Origin: an uncultured Granulosicoccus sp.
GTDB taxonomy: Bacteria > Pseudomonadota > Gammaproteobacteria > Granulosicoccales > Granulosicoccaceae
Reading direction: 5' to 3'
Length of the DNA: 64,000 nt
NCBI GenBank assembly: GCA_947492525.1
Contig: CANLNQ010000015.1
Span: 1 to 64,000, forward strand
Shown: positions 47,607-57,407 of the stretch, one piece after another
Numbering within the stretch: position 1 is the stretch's first letter
Layout: every line of letters begins with the position of its first letter
The notes under the pieces: generated by a model
Seen by the model: the letters and a program-made list of their open reading frames with translations, nothing else
Told to the model about the DNA's origin: nothing
The model's database searches: none
Program-made: the position numbers and the translations under genes

Positions 47607-50156
47607 ATGGCAGCTGTAGCATCCACCACCACTTCTGCGCAGAAGACAACGGTTACAGGCCTCATCGAGAGAGTCGAGGGCAACAAGGTATATGGCTGGG
47701 CCTTCGATAGCGAGCGACCGGAAGAAGCGGTACAGGTGGGCGTCAGGGCAGGTGCCCATTGCATCGGTACCGGCACGGCTGATCTGTTGCGACCGGAACT
47801 GCAACGAGCCGGCATAGGCCAGGGCCGCCATGGCTTCAGTATCGACGTCAACATTCCGTTCTACAGTGGTCAGCGAATCGAGCTTGAACTGTTTGATACG
47901 GGCACTGGCTCAGCGCTCGCTGCCGTGCCCTTCATCTTGCATTGCCGAGATCCTCGAGGTGTCAGAGTCGAAGAACTCGATTCGAGAAGTCTGCACGGTC
48001 TGACACCGCGACGCAGAGGCCGCAACCGGCGCCGGTTTGATGCGCTGATGTCTCCGGTGCTCAAACCGATCAGACGGGTCCGCAATCAGTACAAGGCACG
48101 ATCGGAACCTCGAGTGCCGGCGGGCACGCAGGCGAAACTTGCCAGACTGGAAAGTCAATCCATCACCTGTCTCGAGAACCTGCCATTCTGGCCGCGACTG
48201 AGTCTGCCGGCATTCGATCAGGAGAGTTCCCAGGCCAGTGTCAGCGTCATCATTCCTGCACACAACCAGTTCCAGTTGACGTATCAGTGTCTGAGCTCAC
48301 TGATATTGTCCGGCGACAGGGCCAATGTGGAATTCATTGTCGTGGACGATGCCTCGAGCGATGCGACTTCTGCGATGGAAACGCGTGTATCGAATCTGCG
48401 CGTTATCCGTAACGAGCAGAACCTGGGCTTTCTCGATAGCTGCAACAAGGCTGCATCCATGGCTCTGGGCACTCATCTGGTATTTCTCAACAACGATACC
48501 GAAGTGCAGGCTGGCTGGATAGACAACATGCTGGATGTCTTCGGTAATTTCAGCGCAGTGGGGGCTGTCGGTGCGAAACTGATCTATCCAGACGGAACCT
48601 TGCAGGATGCCGGCGGCATCGTCTGGGAAAGCGGCACACCCTGGAATGTCGGGCACGGCAAGCAGAGTGATGATCCGGAATACAACTATGTGCGTGAGGT
48701 GGACTACCTGACCGGTGCCGCCCTGATGGTATCGCGTAAGGCCTGGGATACCGTCGGTGGTTTCAGTGAGAAATACGCACCGGCCTACTATGAGGATACG
48801 GATCTGTCGTTCAAGCTCAGAGCTGCAGGCTTTCGTACCCTGTACTGCCCGCAGGCTACAGTCGTGCATTACGAAGGCCGTAGTCACGGCACGGATACGA
48901 GCAGTGGCGTGAAGCAGCATCAGGTAGTGAATGCAGAGCATTTCAAAGCCACCTGGAAAAGTCATTTCATCGGGCAGGGCAAGGAAGGGGTAGACCTTCG
49001 CAGACAGAAGGACAGGAATCGGGGTCTGCGAGTACTGATGGTGGACAACGGCTTTCCTCGTCTGGGTCAGGACGCCGGCAGCTACGCAGCGATACAGGAA
49101 ATGAGACTGTTACTGGCGCTGGGTTGCAAGGTCACCTTTCTACCGCACAATCTACTGCACCTGGGTGTCAACGTCGACTATCTGCAGAGGCTGGGAGTCG
49201 AGTGTGTGCATGCGCCGTTCCATCGCTCCATACAGAAGTTCATGGAGCGTCGCGCAGCCGAGTTCGATGCCGTGTATATCACGCGCTATGTCGTTGCCGA
49301 GAAGATCATCCCGCTGGTCAGACAATACAGCCAGGCTCGAGTCATCTTCAACAATGCGGATCTGCATTTTCTCCGGGAAATGCGAACGGCCTGGGTAGCC
49401 GGTCAGTCTGACTTGTCGGCAGCCGAGGAAACGCGTAGACGGGAGCTGCGGGTCATGCAGTCGGCAGATGCCGTGCTGTCCTACAGTGAAGTGGAAATCG
49501 AGATCATTGCCTCGCATATCATGGACAAGCAGAAGCTGTTTCAGTGTCCCTGGGTGCTCAGGCCCGAATCTTCAGGTGCGCCCTTCAGCAAGCGCGCCGG
49601 AATATCGTTTCTGGGTGGGTTTGGTCACCCGCCGAACAGAGAAGCCGTCTCCTGGTTCGTCGAGAATGTCATGCCCCTGCTCAGGCAGGCACGACCGGAG
49701 CTGAGCTTACATGTCTGGGGTAGCCACATGCCGGCAGACAGTGGTTGGGATCATCAGGAAGGCGTGATACTGGAAGGTTATGCGGAAACGCTCGATGAGG
49801 TGTTCACGAACACCCTTGCATTTGTCGCTCCCCTGCAGGCAGGGGCCGGCATCAAGGGCAAGGTGCTGGACAGCCTTGCGTACGGCGTACCCACCGTTCT
49901 GTCTCCCGTTGCGGCAGAGGCCACGGGGCTGATAGATGGCAACAGTACACTGATTGCTCACACACCCGAACAATGGGTCGAGCACATCGAGAGCCTGCTG
50001 GATGATCAGGCCATGTGGGAACGAATCCGGGCCAATTCGGTGCAACTCAGAGACCGGCGCTATTCAACGGCAGCAGGCGTGGAGGCAATGCAGCGTGTAT
50101 TCGACTTTCTGAAGCTGGATACCAGCGTTATCGGGCAACAGGTAGAAAAACAATGA
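47607..50156 (+). CDS. GT2-GT4 fusion glycosyltransferase
   Basis: The 849-aa protein has an N-terminal Cys-poor beta domain (about 10-115, TGLIERVEGNKVYGWAFDSERPE), then a GT2 (GT-A) domain (about 208-450) with SVIIPAHNQFQLTYQCLSSL, VEFIVVDDASSDAT, FLNNDTEVQAGWI (DxD-like) and GFSEKYAPAYYEDTDLSFKL, then a GT-B part (about 480-840) with LRVLMVDNGFPRLGQDAGSYA and GAGIKGKVLDSLAYGVPTVLSPVAAEA. It overlaps the next gene by 4 bp (ATGA). Confidence 0.88.
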   Translation: MAAVASTTTSAQKTTVTGLIERVEGNKVYGWAFDSERPEEAVQVGVRAGAHCIGTGTADLLRPELQRAGIGQGRHGFSIDVNIPFYSGQRIELELFDTGTGSALAAVPFILHCRDPRGVRVEELDSRSLHGLTPRRRGRNRRRFDALMSPVLKPIRRVRNQYKARSEPRVPAGTQAKLARLESQSITCLENLPFWPRLSLPAFDQESSQASVSVIIPAHNQFQLTYQCLSSLILSGDRANVEFIVVDDASSDATSAMETRVSNLRVIRNEQNLGFLDSCNKAASMALGTHLVFLNNDTEVQAGWIDNMLDVFGNFSAVGAVGAKLIYPDGTLQDAGGIVWESGTPWNVGHGKQSDDPEYNYVREVDYLTGAALMVSRKAWDTVGGFSEKYAPAYYEDTDLSFKLRAAGFRTLYCPQATVVHYEGRSHGTDTSSGVKQHQVVNAEHFKATWKSHFIGQGKEGVDLRRQKDRNRGLRVLMVDNGFPRLGQDAGSYAAIQEMRLLLALGCKVTFLPHNLLHLGVNVDYLQRLGVECVHAPFHRSIQKFMERRAAEFDAVYITRYVVAEKIIPLVRQYSQARVIFNNADLHFLREMRTAWVAGQSDLSAAEETRRRELRVMQSADAVLSYSEVEIEIIASHIMDKQKLFQCPWVLRPESSGAPFSKRAGISFLGGFGHPPNREAVSWFVENVMPLLRQARPELSLHVWGSHMPADSGWDHQEGVILEGYAETLDEVFTNTLAFVAPLQAGAGIKGKVLDSLAYGVPTVLSPVAAEATGLIDGNSTLIAHTPEQWVEHIESLLDDQAMWERIRANSVQLRDRRYSTAAGVEAMQRVFDFLKLDTSVIGQQVEKQ

Positions 50157-50977
50157 GCCAGACCGCCGCCGCGAGATCGGTGATCGTACATTATCATCTG
50201 TTCAAGAACGCAGGCACTTCGGTAGAGCGACTGCTACGACAGTCTCTGGGTGATGCCTGGGCGTCCTGGGACAAACCCGAGTCCGGGGCCAAGATATCCG
50301 GTCAGGAATTGCAGCAATGGCTGGAAGACAATCCGAAGATTCGAGCTGTCTCCTCACATCAGTTGGTCCCGCCTGTGCCACGAGGGGGTTTTCACGTCAC
50401 CCCCGTGGTGTTCGTACGCGAACCACTGTCGCGGGTGCGTTCTGCCTGGTTGTTCGAATGGCAGAAGCAGAAAGGCTTGAGTGAGCCCAAGGGCTCGTTG
50501 ACTGACTACATCGAGGAGAAGTTCAAGCAGAAGAATACCAGCGTGATCGCCAATTTTCAGGTATCCAGGCTGAGCAACCTTCAGTATGACAATGTCAAAC
50601 AGCGACTGCATCGATACAACCATGAGCTCCTGCCGGCGGCTTGCGGTTTCATCGAGTCCCTGCCATTCGTGGGGCTGGTCGATCGCTTTTCGGATTCCCT
50701 GCGTCTGATGGCGGACTGCACGCGCAAGCGTTTTCCGGATCTGGTCGTACAGGAACACCGTGAAAATGTCACTGACGACAGCAGCAGTACACTGGAACAG
50801 AGAATCGAATTGCTCAGAAAGGAGATCGGCAACGATCTGTTTGACGAATTGTGTGTCAGAAACCGACTCGATCTGCAGCTATACAGCTATGCCAGTGGCA
50901 GATTCTCATCCGCCCTCGAGCGACTTGACGATCGTGCGGGAAGGACGCAGTCACGCCGCCTGACTCTCGTCAGATAG
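50153..50977 (+). CDS. Sulfotransferase-family protein 2
   Basis: The 274-aa protein begins MSQTAAARSVIVHYHLFKNAGTSVERLL, with a PAPS-binding P-loop, and has TPVVFVREPLSRVRSAWLFEWQKQ as the 3'-phosphate segment. ATG 50153 overlaps the stop of the preceding transferase (ATGA), showing co-translation, and is preferred to an in-frame ATG at 50015 inside that gene. Confidence 0.8.
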   Translation: MSQTAAARSVIVHYHLFKNAGTSVERLLRQSLGDAWASWDKPESGAKISGQELQQWLEDNPKIRAVSSHQLVPPVPRGGFHVTPVVFVREPLSRVRSAWLFEWQKQKGLSEPKGSLTDYIEEKFKQKNTSVIANFQVSRLSNLQYDNVKQRLHRYNHELLPAACGFIESLPFVGLVDRFSDSLRLMADCTRKRFPDLVVQEHRENVTDDSSSTLEQRIELLRKEIGNDLFDELCVRNRLDLQLYSYASGRFSSALERLDDRAGRTQSRRLTLVR

Positions 50978-51050
50978 CGAGTGATTCGTTCATCCTCATG
51001 GCGTTGTGGTCTTGCGTCGGTCCAATGGCATGTTTGCTGCTGCCTGACCC

Positions 51051-52025
51051 ATGAAACCTGATCGGATTGATAAACGCGTGTCTCAACCTGCCGTCGAAAA
51101 GAAACAACTACCGGCCAATGATGCCGAGTATGGTCGCGCGGCTGAAATCGGGCCGGTCGGGGAACCCGAGAAAACAGAAAACGCCGAGCTGACTGAGCAA
51201 GCCGAGCAGGTCGAGCAAGCCGAGCAGGTCGAGCAAGCCGAGCAGGTCGAGCTGACTGAGCAAGCCGAGCAGGTCGAGCAGGTCGAGCAAGCCGAGCAGG
51301 TCGAGCAGGTCGAGCAGGTCGAGCAGGTCGAGCAGGTCGAGCAGGTCGAGCAGGTTGAGCAGGCAGAGCAGGCAGAGCAGGCAGAGCAGGCAGAGCAGGC
51401 AGAGCAGGCAGAGCAGACCCCCAGATCACGCTCGACCGCCGATAATCCGGTCAAGCGAGCGGTCGAGGAGTTCAGCGATCTGATCAACGAGATGGACGAC
51501 CTTCGAGAACTGCTGCGCGCACATGGGGTACCTCTGCGCACGACTCGAATGATCGTTGAACTCGGTATCCAGAAAAAACCGGACAAGCAGGCAGTGGCCA
51601 TCGACAGCGCGATGGAGCAGGCCGAAAGCTCATTCGGTGAAGGAGGGCTCTCCCGACAGGTGCTGGAGAACCATATTTCCACGATTGTTAACCTTGAGCG
51701 TGATCTGAGCCACGCAAGATCGGTGGCGCGTGAAGAGGGTCTTGACGCTCAGGCCTTGTCCACCCTGACGCAGATGGTGCAGCAGAATCCGGGCGATGGA
51801 GGCGCCAAGGCGGTCAACACCTTTCTCGCCTATGCGATTGCCTGCGATATAAAAACCGATCAACTATCTGAAATTGCTGGTAATCTCGTGCGACAGCCTA
51901 CCTCCGTCCTGCCGCAGATTCCGCGCAAGGCAGACCCCGTCAACACCTGGTCCCGCAAACGACTGGCCAGAGACCTGTTGACTGGTCTGGTCATCGGTAT
52001 CGTGGTCATTGGTCTGCTGCTGTGA
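51051..52025 (+). CDS. Protein with an E-Q-A/V tract and a C-terminal membrane anchor
   Basis: The 324-aa protein has a low-complexity middle (residues about 46-123) made of EQV and EQA triplets, apparently a single charged helix. A folded helical region follows (RAVEEFSDLINEMDDLRELLRAHGVPL, LERDLSHARSVAREEGLDAQALSTL). It ends in one hydrophobic segment (DLLTGLVIGIVVIGLLL, 308-324), so it is tail-anchored in the inner membrane. It follows the sulfotransferase gene by 73 bp. The length of the tract must vary by slippage. Function unknown; a spacer or scaffold in the capsule machine is possible. Confidence 0.75.
   Translation: MKPDRIDKRVSQPAVEKKQLPANDAEYGRAAEIGPVGEPEKTENAELTEQAEQVEQAEQVEQAEQVELTEQAEQVEQVEQAEQVEQVEQVEQVEQVEQVEQVEQAEQAEQAEQAEQAEQAEQTPRSRSTADNPVKRAVEEFSDLINEMDDLRELLRAHGVPLRTTRMIVELGIQKKPDKQAVAIDSAMEQAESSFGEGGLSRQVLENHISTIVNLERDLSHARSVAREEGLDAQALSTLTQMVQQNPGDGGAKAVNTFLAYAIACDIKTDQLSEIAGNLVRQPTSVLPQIPRKADPVNTWSRKRLARDLLTGLVIGIVVIGLLL
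51195..51416 (+). repeat. 9-bp coding minisatellite (EQV/EQA)
   Basis: About 25 tandem 9-bp units, GAGCAGGTC first mixed with GAGCAAGCC, then a run of GAGCAGGTC and finally a homogeneous run of GAGCAGGCA. Two units are replaced by GAGCTGACT (ELT). Every unit is a codon multiple, so changes in copy number keep the frame. Confidence 0.93.
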
Positions 52026-52230
52026 CAAGAAAATGGCGCAAGAAAGAGGTAAGCAGTAACGCCAGGGGTACTTGCCACTGGCTCGGAATTTGCTCGATTA
52101 CGGCTGAGGTGTAATTGCGCGAAAACCATATCGTTGACTTTAGCTCTTATAATGTCTGCCGATCTCTCAGACCCTGTTCCTTCAGGCTGACCTTTTACAC
52201 ATTCATGCATTCAGGAAAAACATTCATCCG
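52026..52230. promoter_or_regulatory. Intergenic region with a TATAAT element before the UDP-xylose synthase gene
   Basis: TATAAT at 52148-52153 is a good -10 about 78 bp upstream of the ATG. The TTGACT at 52134-52139 is only 8 bp away, too close to be its -35, and the sequence 17 bp upstream (ACCATA) is weak. A promoter for the uxs-rfbA pair is plausible but unproven. Confidence 0.4.
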
Positions 52231-53238
52231 ATGAACGACGCTAACTCAACGCCCGGCAGCCTGGTCCGGAAGAGAATTCTGGTTACTGGTGGGGCAGGTT
52301 TCCTCGGCTCGCACCTGTGTGAGCGTCTTCTGAACGAAGGCAACGAAGTGATCTGCATGGACAACTACTTCACGGGGTCCAAACAGAACATCCTGCCTCT
52401 GATGGACAATCCGAGTTTCGAGTTGTTGCGTCATGATGTGACGTTCCCCATCTATCTTGAAATCGACGAAATCTACAACCTGGCTTGCCCGGCGTCCCCG
52501 ATTCACTACCAGCACGATCCGGTGCAGACAACCAAGACCAGTGTTCATGGCGCCATCAACATGCTTGGCCTGGCCAAGCGTACCGGCGCAAAGATCTTCC
52601 AGGCGTCAACCAGCGAAGTCTATGGTGATCCGAAGATCCATCCTCAGCATGAAAGCTACTGGGGTCATGTGAATCCGATCGGCTTCCGCTCCTGTTATGA
52701 CGAAGGCAAGCGTTGCGCAGAGACACTGTTCTTCGATTACCACCGTCAGCACGATCTGCGCATCAAGGTGGGTCGAATCTTCAATACCTATGGTCCGCGC
52801 ATGCACCCGAATGATGGGCGCGTCGTGTCCAACTTCATCATGCAGGCTCTGACCGGCGAACCCATCACCATCTACGGTGAAGGCGATCAGACGCGCTCAT
52901 TCTGTTACTGCCTGGACCTGATCGATGCCTTCGTACGCATCATGGGTACCGGCGACGACTTTACCGGACCGGTCAACATCGGTAATCCGGACGAATTCAC
53001 CATCAGGCAACTGGCGGAAAAGGTCATCGAGATGACCGGCTCCAGTTCCGAACTGGTGTTCAAGGAATTGCCCAGCGATGACCCCACACAGCGTCGTCCG
53101 GACATCACCAAGGCTCGCGAGGAACTCGATTGGGAGCCGAAGGTAAAGCTGGAGCAAGGTCTTGAAAAGACAATCGCCTATTTCGATGGGCTTCTCAAAT
53201 CAGGTGCCACTGGGCACAAGGCAGCTGGAGCAAAGTAA
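52231..53238 (+). CDS. uxs: UDP-glucuronate decarboxylase (UDP-xylose synthase)
   Basis: The 335-aa SDR protein has [11 protein letters not shown] (20-30), [14 protein letters not shown] (87-97, the UXS hallmark), STSEVYGDP and Y156-DEG-K160 (catalytic YxxxK). It makes UDP-xylose from UDP-glucuronate in the cytoplasm. Its presence beside three GT61 genes fits a xylose-containing capsule. It precedes rfbA by 3 bp. Confidence 0.93.
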   Translation: MNDANSTPGSLVRKRILVTGGAGFLGSHLCERLLNEGNEVICMDNYFTGSKQNILPLMDNPSFELLRHDVTFPIYLEIDEIYNLACPASPIHYQHDPVQTTKTSVHGAINMLGLAKRTGAKIFQASTSEVYGDPKIHPQHESYWGHVNPIGFRSCYDEGKRCAETLFFDYHRQHDLRIKVGRIFNTYGPRMHPNDGRVVSNFIMQALTGEPITIYGEGDQTRSFCYCLDLIDAFVRIMGTGDDFTGPVNIGNPDEFTIRQLAEKVIEMTGSSSELVFKELPSDDPTQRRPDITKAREELDWEPKVKLEQGLEKTIAYFDGLLKSGATGHKAAGAK

Positions 53239-53241
53239 ATC

Positions 53242-54141
53242 ATGAAGGGCATCATACTGGCAGGTGGTTCAGGAACTCGGTTGCATCCGATGACTCAGGT
53301 TGTTTCAAAGCAACTGATGCCGGTTTATGACAAGCCCATGATCTATTACCCGCTCAGCACATTGATGCTGGCGGGTATTCGCGAAATCCTGTTGATATCG
53401 ACGCCGCGAGATGTGCCCTTGTTCGAATCCCTGCTTGGCGATGGTAGCCAGTGGGGAATCGACCTCAGCTACGCAACACAGCCCGAACCCGATGGTCTCG
53501 CTCAATCGTTTCTGATAGGGGAGAAGTTCATTGGCGATGACTCTGTGGCTCTCATCCTGGGTGACAACATCTTCTACGGGCACGATCTGAGCAGCTCGCT
53601 GCTCAACGCTGCCAGCCAGACCAGTGGCGCAAGCGTATTTGCCTACCGTGTCAGCGACCCCGAACGCTATGGTGTCGTCGCCTTTGACAGCAATGGCAAG
53701 GCCACGGATATCGAGGAAAAACCGGCTGTTCCGAAGTCCAGCCATGCCGTAACCGGCCTGTATTTCTACGACAACGATGTGGTCGACATTGCCAGGTCCA
53801 TCAAGCCTTCTGCGCGAGGAGAGCTGGAAATCACGGACGTCAACAAGGTCTATATGGAGCGGGGAGACCTGATGGTTGAAGTCATGTCTCGCGGTTTTGC
53901 CTGGTTGGATACCGGAACCTGCGGATCCCTGCTGGAGGCCAGCCAGTTTGTCCAGACCCTGGAGAGTCGGCAAGGTGTGAAGATTGCCTGTCCGGAAGAG
54001 GTCTCATGGCGACAGGGCTGGATCAGCGACAATGACTTGCTGACCCTGAGCCGACCTCTGGTCAAGAGCGGCTATGGTGATTATCTGGTATCTCTGGTCG
54101 AAGAGCAGAGTAGTCTGGTTCAGCTCAAGCTCGCAAGCTAG
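53242..54141 (+). CDS. rfbA: Glucose-1-phosphate thymidylyltransferase
   Basis: The 299-aa protein has [39 protein letters not shown], typical of RmlA. It makes dTDP-glucose. No rmlB, C or D follows in the window, so the later dTDP-sugar steps must be encoded elsewhere. A GGAG at 53228-53231 precedes the ATG. It ends 20 bp before the GT2 gene. Confidence 0.93.
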   Translation: MKGIILAGGSGTRLHPMTQVVSKQLMPVYDKPMIYYPLSTLMLAGIREILLISTPRDVPLFESLLGDGSQWGIDLSYATQPEPDGLAQSFLIGEKFIGDDSVALILGDNIFYGHDLSSSLLNAASQTSGASVFAYRVSDPERYGVVAFDSNGKATDIEEKPAVPKSSHAVTGLYFYDNDVVDIARSIKPSARGELEITDVNKVYMERGDLMVEVMSRGFAWLDTGTCGSLLEASQFVQTLESRQGVKIACPEEVSWRQGWISDNDLLTLSRPLVKSGYGDYLVSLVEEQSSLVQLKLAS

Positions 54142-54161
54142 CCAACTCGGTTCGTGCGTCA

Positions 54162-56333
54162 GTGAGTTCCCCAGTCGCTCGCTGGCTGCTGCGACAAGCC
54201 GGCCGACACCTCGAGGTACGCCAACCGGCGGTGCAGGCAGGGATGGTGACATCCCGATCAGCGCAGGGTGAAACTGTCCGGTACAACGCCGCCCCTGTTG
54301 ATCAGCTGACTCGCTGGGAATTGAATCGATTCCGACTCGTGGCGGGCTGGTACATGCTGGAAATCGAGCATTCTCTTGCCAGCATCGGATGCGTGCTGAC
54401 GCTTGCGAACGAGTCTGGTCTGCAAGAGCATCTGTTACTGACATCCAAGCCTGTCTGCAAGCGGATCATTCGGCTCGAGCACACACTACAGAGCTGCAGT
54501 CTCACCATCGATCAGCCCGATTGTTCGCTCGAGCGGGTATCGCTGACCGGATTGACCCCCGGATTCGCAATGAGCCGGATTCGCCAACGCCTAGAACACC
54601 GCGGCTGCATCAACAAGCTCGACTCACTCGATGCGTCTGCACTCTATGCCGATTATCGAAGACATGTGCACGAGGCGATATTCCCCACCTCGTATGCGCC
54701 CGACTCTGAGGATACCTCTCCCGCATCAGCGGAACGTGACGGGGCTGTAGAAGAGCGTTCGAATTGCCTTTTGCTGCTGATCCGGGAAGAGGCGCAGCAA
54801 GCAACCGACGACTCGGTCCTGGTGGCCGTGAGCTACGCGCGACAGGCAGGGTGGCAGATTGCCTGGCAGCCGGATATCGGCTCGGACTCCCCTGATTCTG
54901 ATCATTACAAGGCCAGACGCGTGTTTCGCATGCCGATACCAACGGGCTATCGGTGCCGGCCAGAGTTGTTTCACCAGATGCTGCAAGCGGCAGATGATGA
55001 CAGCGTTCTGGTCTATGCCGACCACGATCATGTCAGTGCTGATGGCGAAAGATCCGATCCTGTGTTGAAACCGGCATGGAACCCCGAACTGCTGTTGAAC
55101 AGGAACTACATCGGGTTTCCCTGGATGGCATCAGACGATTGGTTTCGTCGAGCCGAGTTCCCGGCAGCCACGCGGCGGCGACAGCATGACCGGGTTCTGC
55201 TCGCGGCATCGCTCGGCGTCAACGACGTCGGTAATAGCGTGAAAGACCAGAGTGACCAGGTTTTGCAAGACCGGTCCGTTCACCAGGTGATTCAGCCCTT
55301 GTGCGACCAACAGGTGACGAGGGTCCCCCGGGTACTGGCAACTCGTTTGCTTCCTGATGGTATGAACGCTTGCATCGATGATGACGGTTGGCAACAGAGC
55401 ATCGCCGATGCCCTGTCCAGAGCCGGCAGCAAGGCGAGCGTGCAGAAGGGGCTGGGCGAGGGCGTCAGTCACGTGATCTGGCCCTTGCCTGCGAGCCCGC
55501 CAGCGGTGGATATCATCATCCCGACTCGCGACAAGGTAGAAATTCTACGCACCTGCATTGAATCCGTACTGGGTAAGACGACGTATCCGAACTATCGAAT
55601 CCTGCTGGTGGACAACGATAGCGAAGAGCCGGGAACTGAAAGCTACTATCGCAGCCTTGCAGGAGACTCTCGTATTGAACTGCTTCGGTTTGCAGGCCCC
55701 TTCAACTATTCGGCCATCAACAATCATGCGGTAGCGCAGGGCAACTCTCCGCTGCTGGTTCTGTTGAACAATGATACGGAGGTCATTTCGGAGAACTGGC
55801 TGGAGGAAATGGTTCGACAGGCCATGCGGCCGGAAATCGGATGTGTCGGCGCGAAGTTGCATTACACCAATGGCCGGATACAGCACGGCGGGGTTATCGT
55901 GGGTATCAACGGCGTGGCCGGTCATGCGCATCGTTACAGCCCCGGTCATGCAGCGGGCTACTGCCAACGGCTGATCTGCTCGCAGAATCTGACTGCAGTC
56001 ACGGCTGCCTGTCTGGCCGTCAGGCGGGCCACATTCGAGCAGGTGGGTGGGCTGGACCAGCAGCAGCTGGGCATCGCATGGAATGATGTTGACCTGTGCT
56101 TGAAGGTACAAGGCGAGGGGTACAGAAACCTGTGGACGCCATATGCCCGATTGTTTCATCACGAAGGTCTGAGCCGAGGCGCTGACAATACCCGCAGTCA
56201 GATTCGCAGAGTCGGGCAGGAGAGGCAGGTCATGATGCAGCGCTGGGCTCTGCAGGGTTTCGATGACCCTGCCTATCACCCCTTGCTCGCACGCGACAAC
56301 GAAAGCTTCTGTTTAGGGAAAACAGTCGACTAA
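54162..56333 (+). CDS. GT2 glycosyltransferase with long N-terminal region
   Basis: The 723-aa protein starts with GTG at 54162. Residues 1-440 are poorly characterised; part of this resembles a degenerate first GT domain (DDSVLVYADHDHVSADGE). The catalytic GT-A domain is at about 450-690: AVDIIIPTRDKVEILRTCIESVL, ILLVDNDSEEPGT, VLLNNDTEVISENWLEEMVRQAM (DxD-like), QLGIAWNDVDLCLKVQGEGY. It ends convergently, overlapping the 3' end of the GT29-like gene by 21 bp. Confidence 0.85.
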   Translation: MSSPVARWLLRQAGRHLEVRQPAVQAGMVTSRSAQGETVRYNAAPVDQLTRWELNRFRLVAGWYMLEIEHSLASIGCVLTLANESGLQEHLLLTSKPVCKRIIRLEHTLQSCSLTIDQPDCSLERVSLTGLTPGFAMSRIRQRLEHRGCINKLDSLDASALYADYRRHVHEAIFPTSYAPDSEDTSPASAERDGAVEERSNCLLLLIREEAQQATDDSVLVAVSYARQAGWQIAWQPDIGSDSPDSDHYKARRVFRMPIPTGYRCRPELFHQMLQAADDDSVLVYADHDHVSADGERSDPVLKPAWNPELLLNRNYIGFPWMASDDWFRRAEFPAATRRRQHDRVLLAASLGVNDVGNSVKDQSDQVLQDRSVHQVIQPLCDQQVTRVPRVLATRLLPDGMNACIDDDGWQQSIADALSRAGSKASVQKGLGEGVSHVIWPLPASPPAVDIIIPTRDKVEILRTCIESVLGKTTYPNYRILLVDNDSEEPGTESYYRSLAGDSRIELLRFAGPFNYSAINNHAVAQGNSPLLVLLNNDTEVISENWLEEMVRQAMRPEIGCVGAKLHYTNGRIQHGGVIVGINGVAGHAHRYSPGHAAGYCQRLICSQNLTAVTAACLAVRRATFEQVGGLDQQQLGIAWNDVDLCLKVQGEGYRNLWTPYARLFHHEGLSRGADNTRSQIRRVGQERQVMMQRWALQGFDDPAYHPLLARDNESFCLGKTVD

Positions 56334-57407
56334 CCATCGTGCTTCAGCCTCCCAGTTGTGCCTGAGCGAACGTGCCTGATTGTCGGCATGATGGTTACCG
56401 TGAGCCTCATGTTCGCTGACACATCGTGTGAAGCCGTGACATTGAACGTCGAGATTCATCGACTTCAATGATGCCAGCAGCAGTGTGCCTGCACTGGGAG
56501 GGGCCTTGAAGCAGGCAACCAGTTCATGCCATCGGCTTGCAGGGCATTCACTCAGGTATCTGCCTTGTGTCGGAAGAGTCTTCCAGTAGAAAGAGGGGCG
56601 AGTCAGAGAATTCAGTCCGCTGACAATGATGCCTCTGGCGTCGTCGGGGCACGACGAAAGTGGTGTCGATGGTGACATCACCCAGATATCAGTGCGACTT
56701 CCGGTATGCCGGAACTTGCCCGGGTCTGCGGAGACGGTGTTGAATCTGACCACGAGGTCTGCAGCGTCTATCGCTGTTCCTGCATGGCTTTGCAATATGG
56801 CAGGCGAGTTGCCGACCACGGCGACTCTTGGTCTGCGCGGTTCGGATCGCGTGTCAGCGGCTTCGCCCAGACCATGCCGGATGAGCTCCTCGAAAGGGCG
56901 TGTCAATACCTGTAACTCGGTCGCTGCCTGGAGTGTTCGTCTGCTCGGCAAGATGACGTTCGCAGACAATGTCCTGCGCAGCGACTCTTCCTGGGTCAGC
57001 AGGCAGGGGTAATGGGACAGTCGAGTCCCCAGATAGCCCGATTGCAGGAGATCGCGTATGCAGTTGATCGAGGATGACTGCGCGGACGAGAGCAGGTGAA
57101 TGCGTCGAGATGCTCGCTCAGCGGTACTCAGTGCCGGAAAGGTCTCGGCACAGGCTATGAGGTTGATGAGCTTGAGCAGCAGTTTCGGGGATGCGTAGCG
57201 GTTTGCGCTGTAGTGATTGGCGACATGCTGCCAATCGCGCAGGGTGAGTCCCTTGATGGCTTGCGAGATATCGACAAGGTTCAGCCAGTCGCAGGGCTCT
57301 CCGCTGTTCTCGGCAAGGGCCAGTGCCTCCTCCACCAGAGAGGCATCCCATTTTCCCTGACGATACAACTGTTCCAGATCACTGCGAGCTGGACGACACC
57401 GTGTCAT
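56313..57407 (-). CDS. GT29-like (sialyltransferase-fold) protein
   Basis: The 364-aa protein has an RPRVAVVGNSPAIL...GTAIDAADLVVRFN segment at about 193-223, which matches sialylmotif L. PSAGTLLLASLKSMNLDVQ looks like sialylmotif S, and LRHNWEAEARWL near the end resembles sialylmotif VS (H-x4-E). It would use CMP-sialic acid or CMP-Kdo, but no sialic-acid synthesis gene is in the window. ATG 57407 overlaps the upstream gene stop by 4 bp (ATGA). The N-terminal half is helical and of unknown function. Confidence 0.8.
   Translation of the reverse strand: MTRCRPARSDLEQLYRQGKWDASLVEEALALAENSGEPCDWLNLVDISQAIKGLTLRDWQHVANHYSANRYASPKLLLKLINLIACAETFPALSTAERASRRIHLLSSAQSSSINCIRDLLQSGYLGTRLSHYPCLLTQEESLRRTLSANVILPSRRTLQAATELQVLTRPFEELIRHGLGEAADTRSEPRRPRVAVVGNSPAILQSHAGTAIDAADLVVRFNTVSADPGKFRHTGSRTDIWVMSPSTPLSSCPDDARGIIVSGLNSLTRPSFYWKTLPTQGRYLSECPASRWHELVACFKAPPSAGTLLLASLKSMNLDVQCHGFTRCVSEHEAHGNHHADNQARSLRHNWEAEARWLVDCFP

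Noticed and set aside
50887-51429. A 180-codon Pro/Ala/Arg-rich frame on the minus strand
   Set aside because: It is the reverse reading of the E-Q-A/V tract; no start context or neighbours support it.
52134-52153. TTGACT with TATAAT as a sigma-70 promoter
   Set aside because: The spacing is 8 bp; a working promoter needs about 17 bp.
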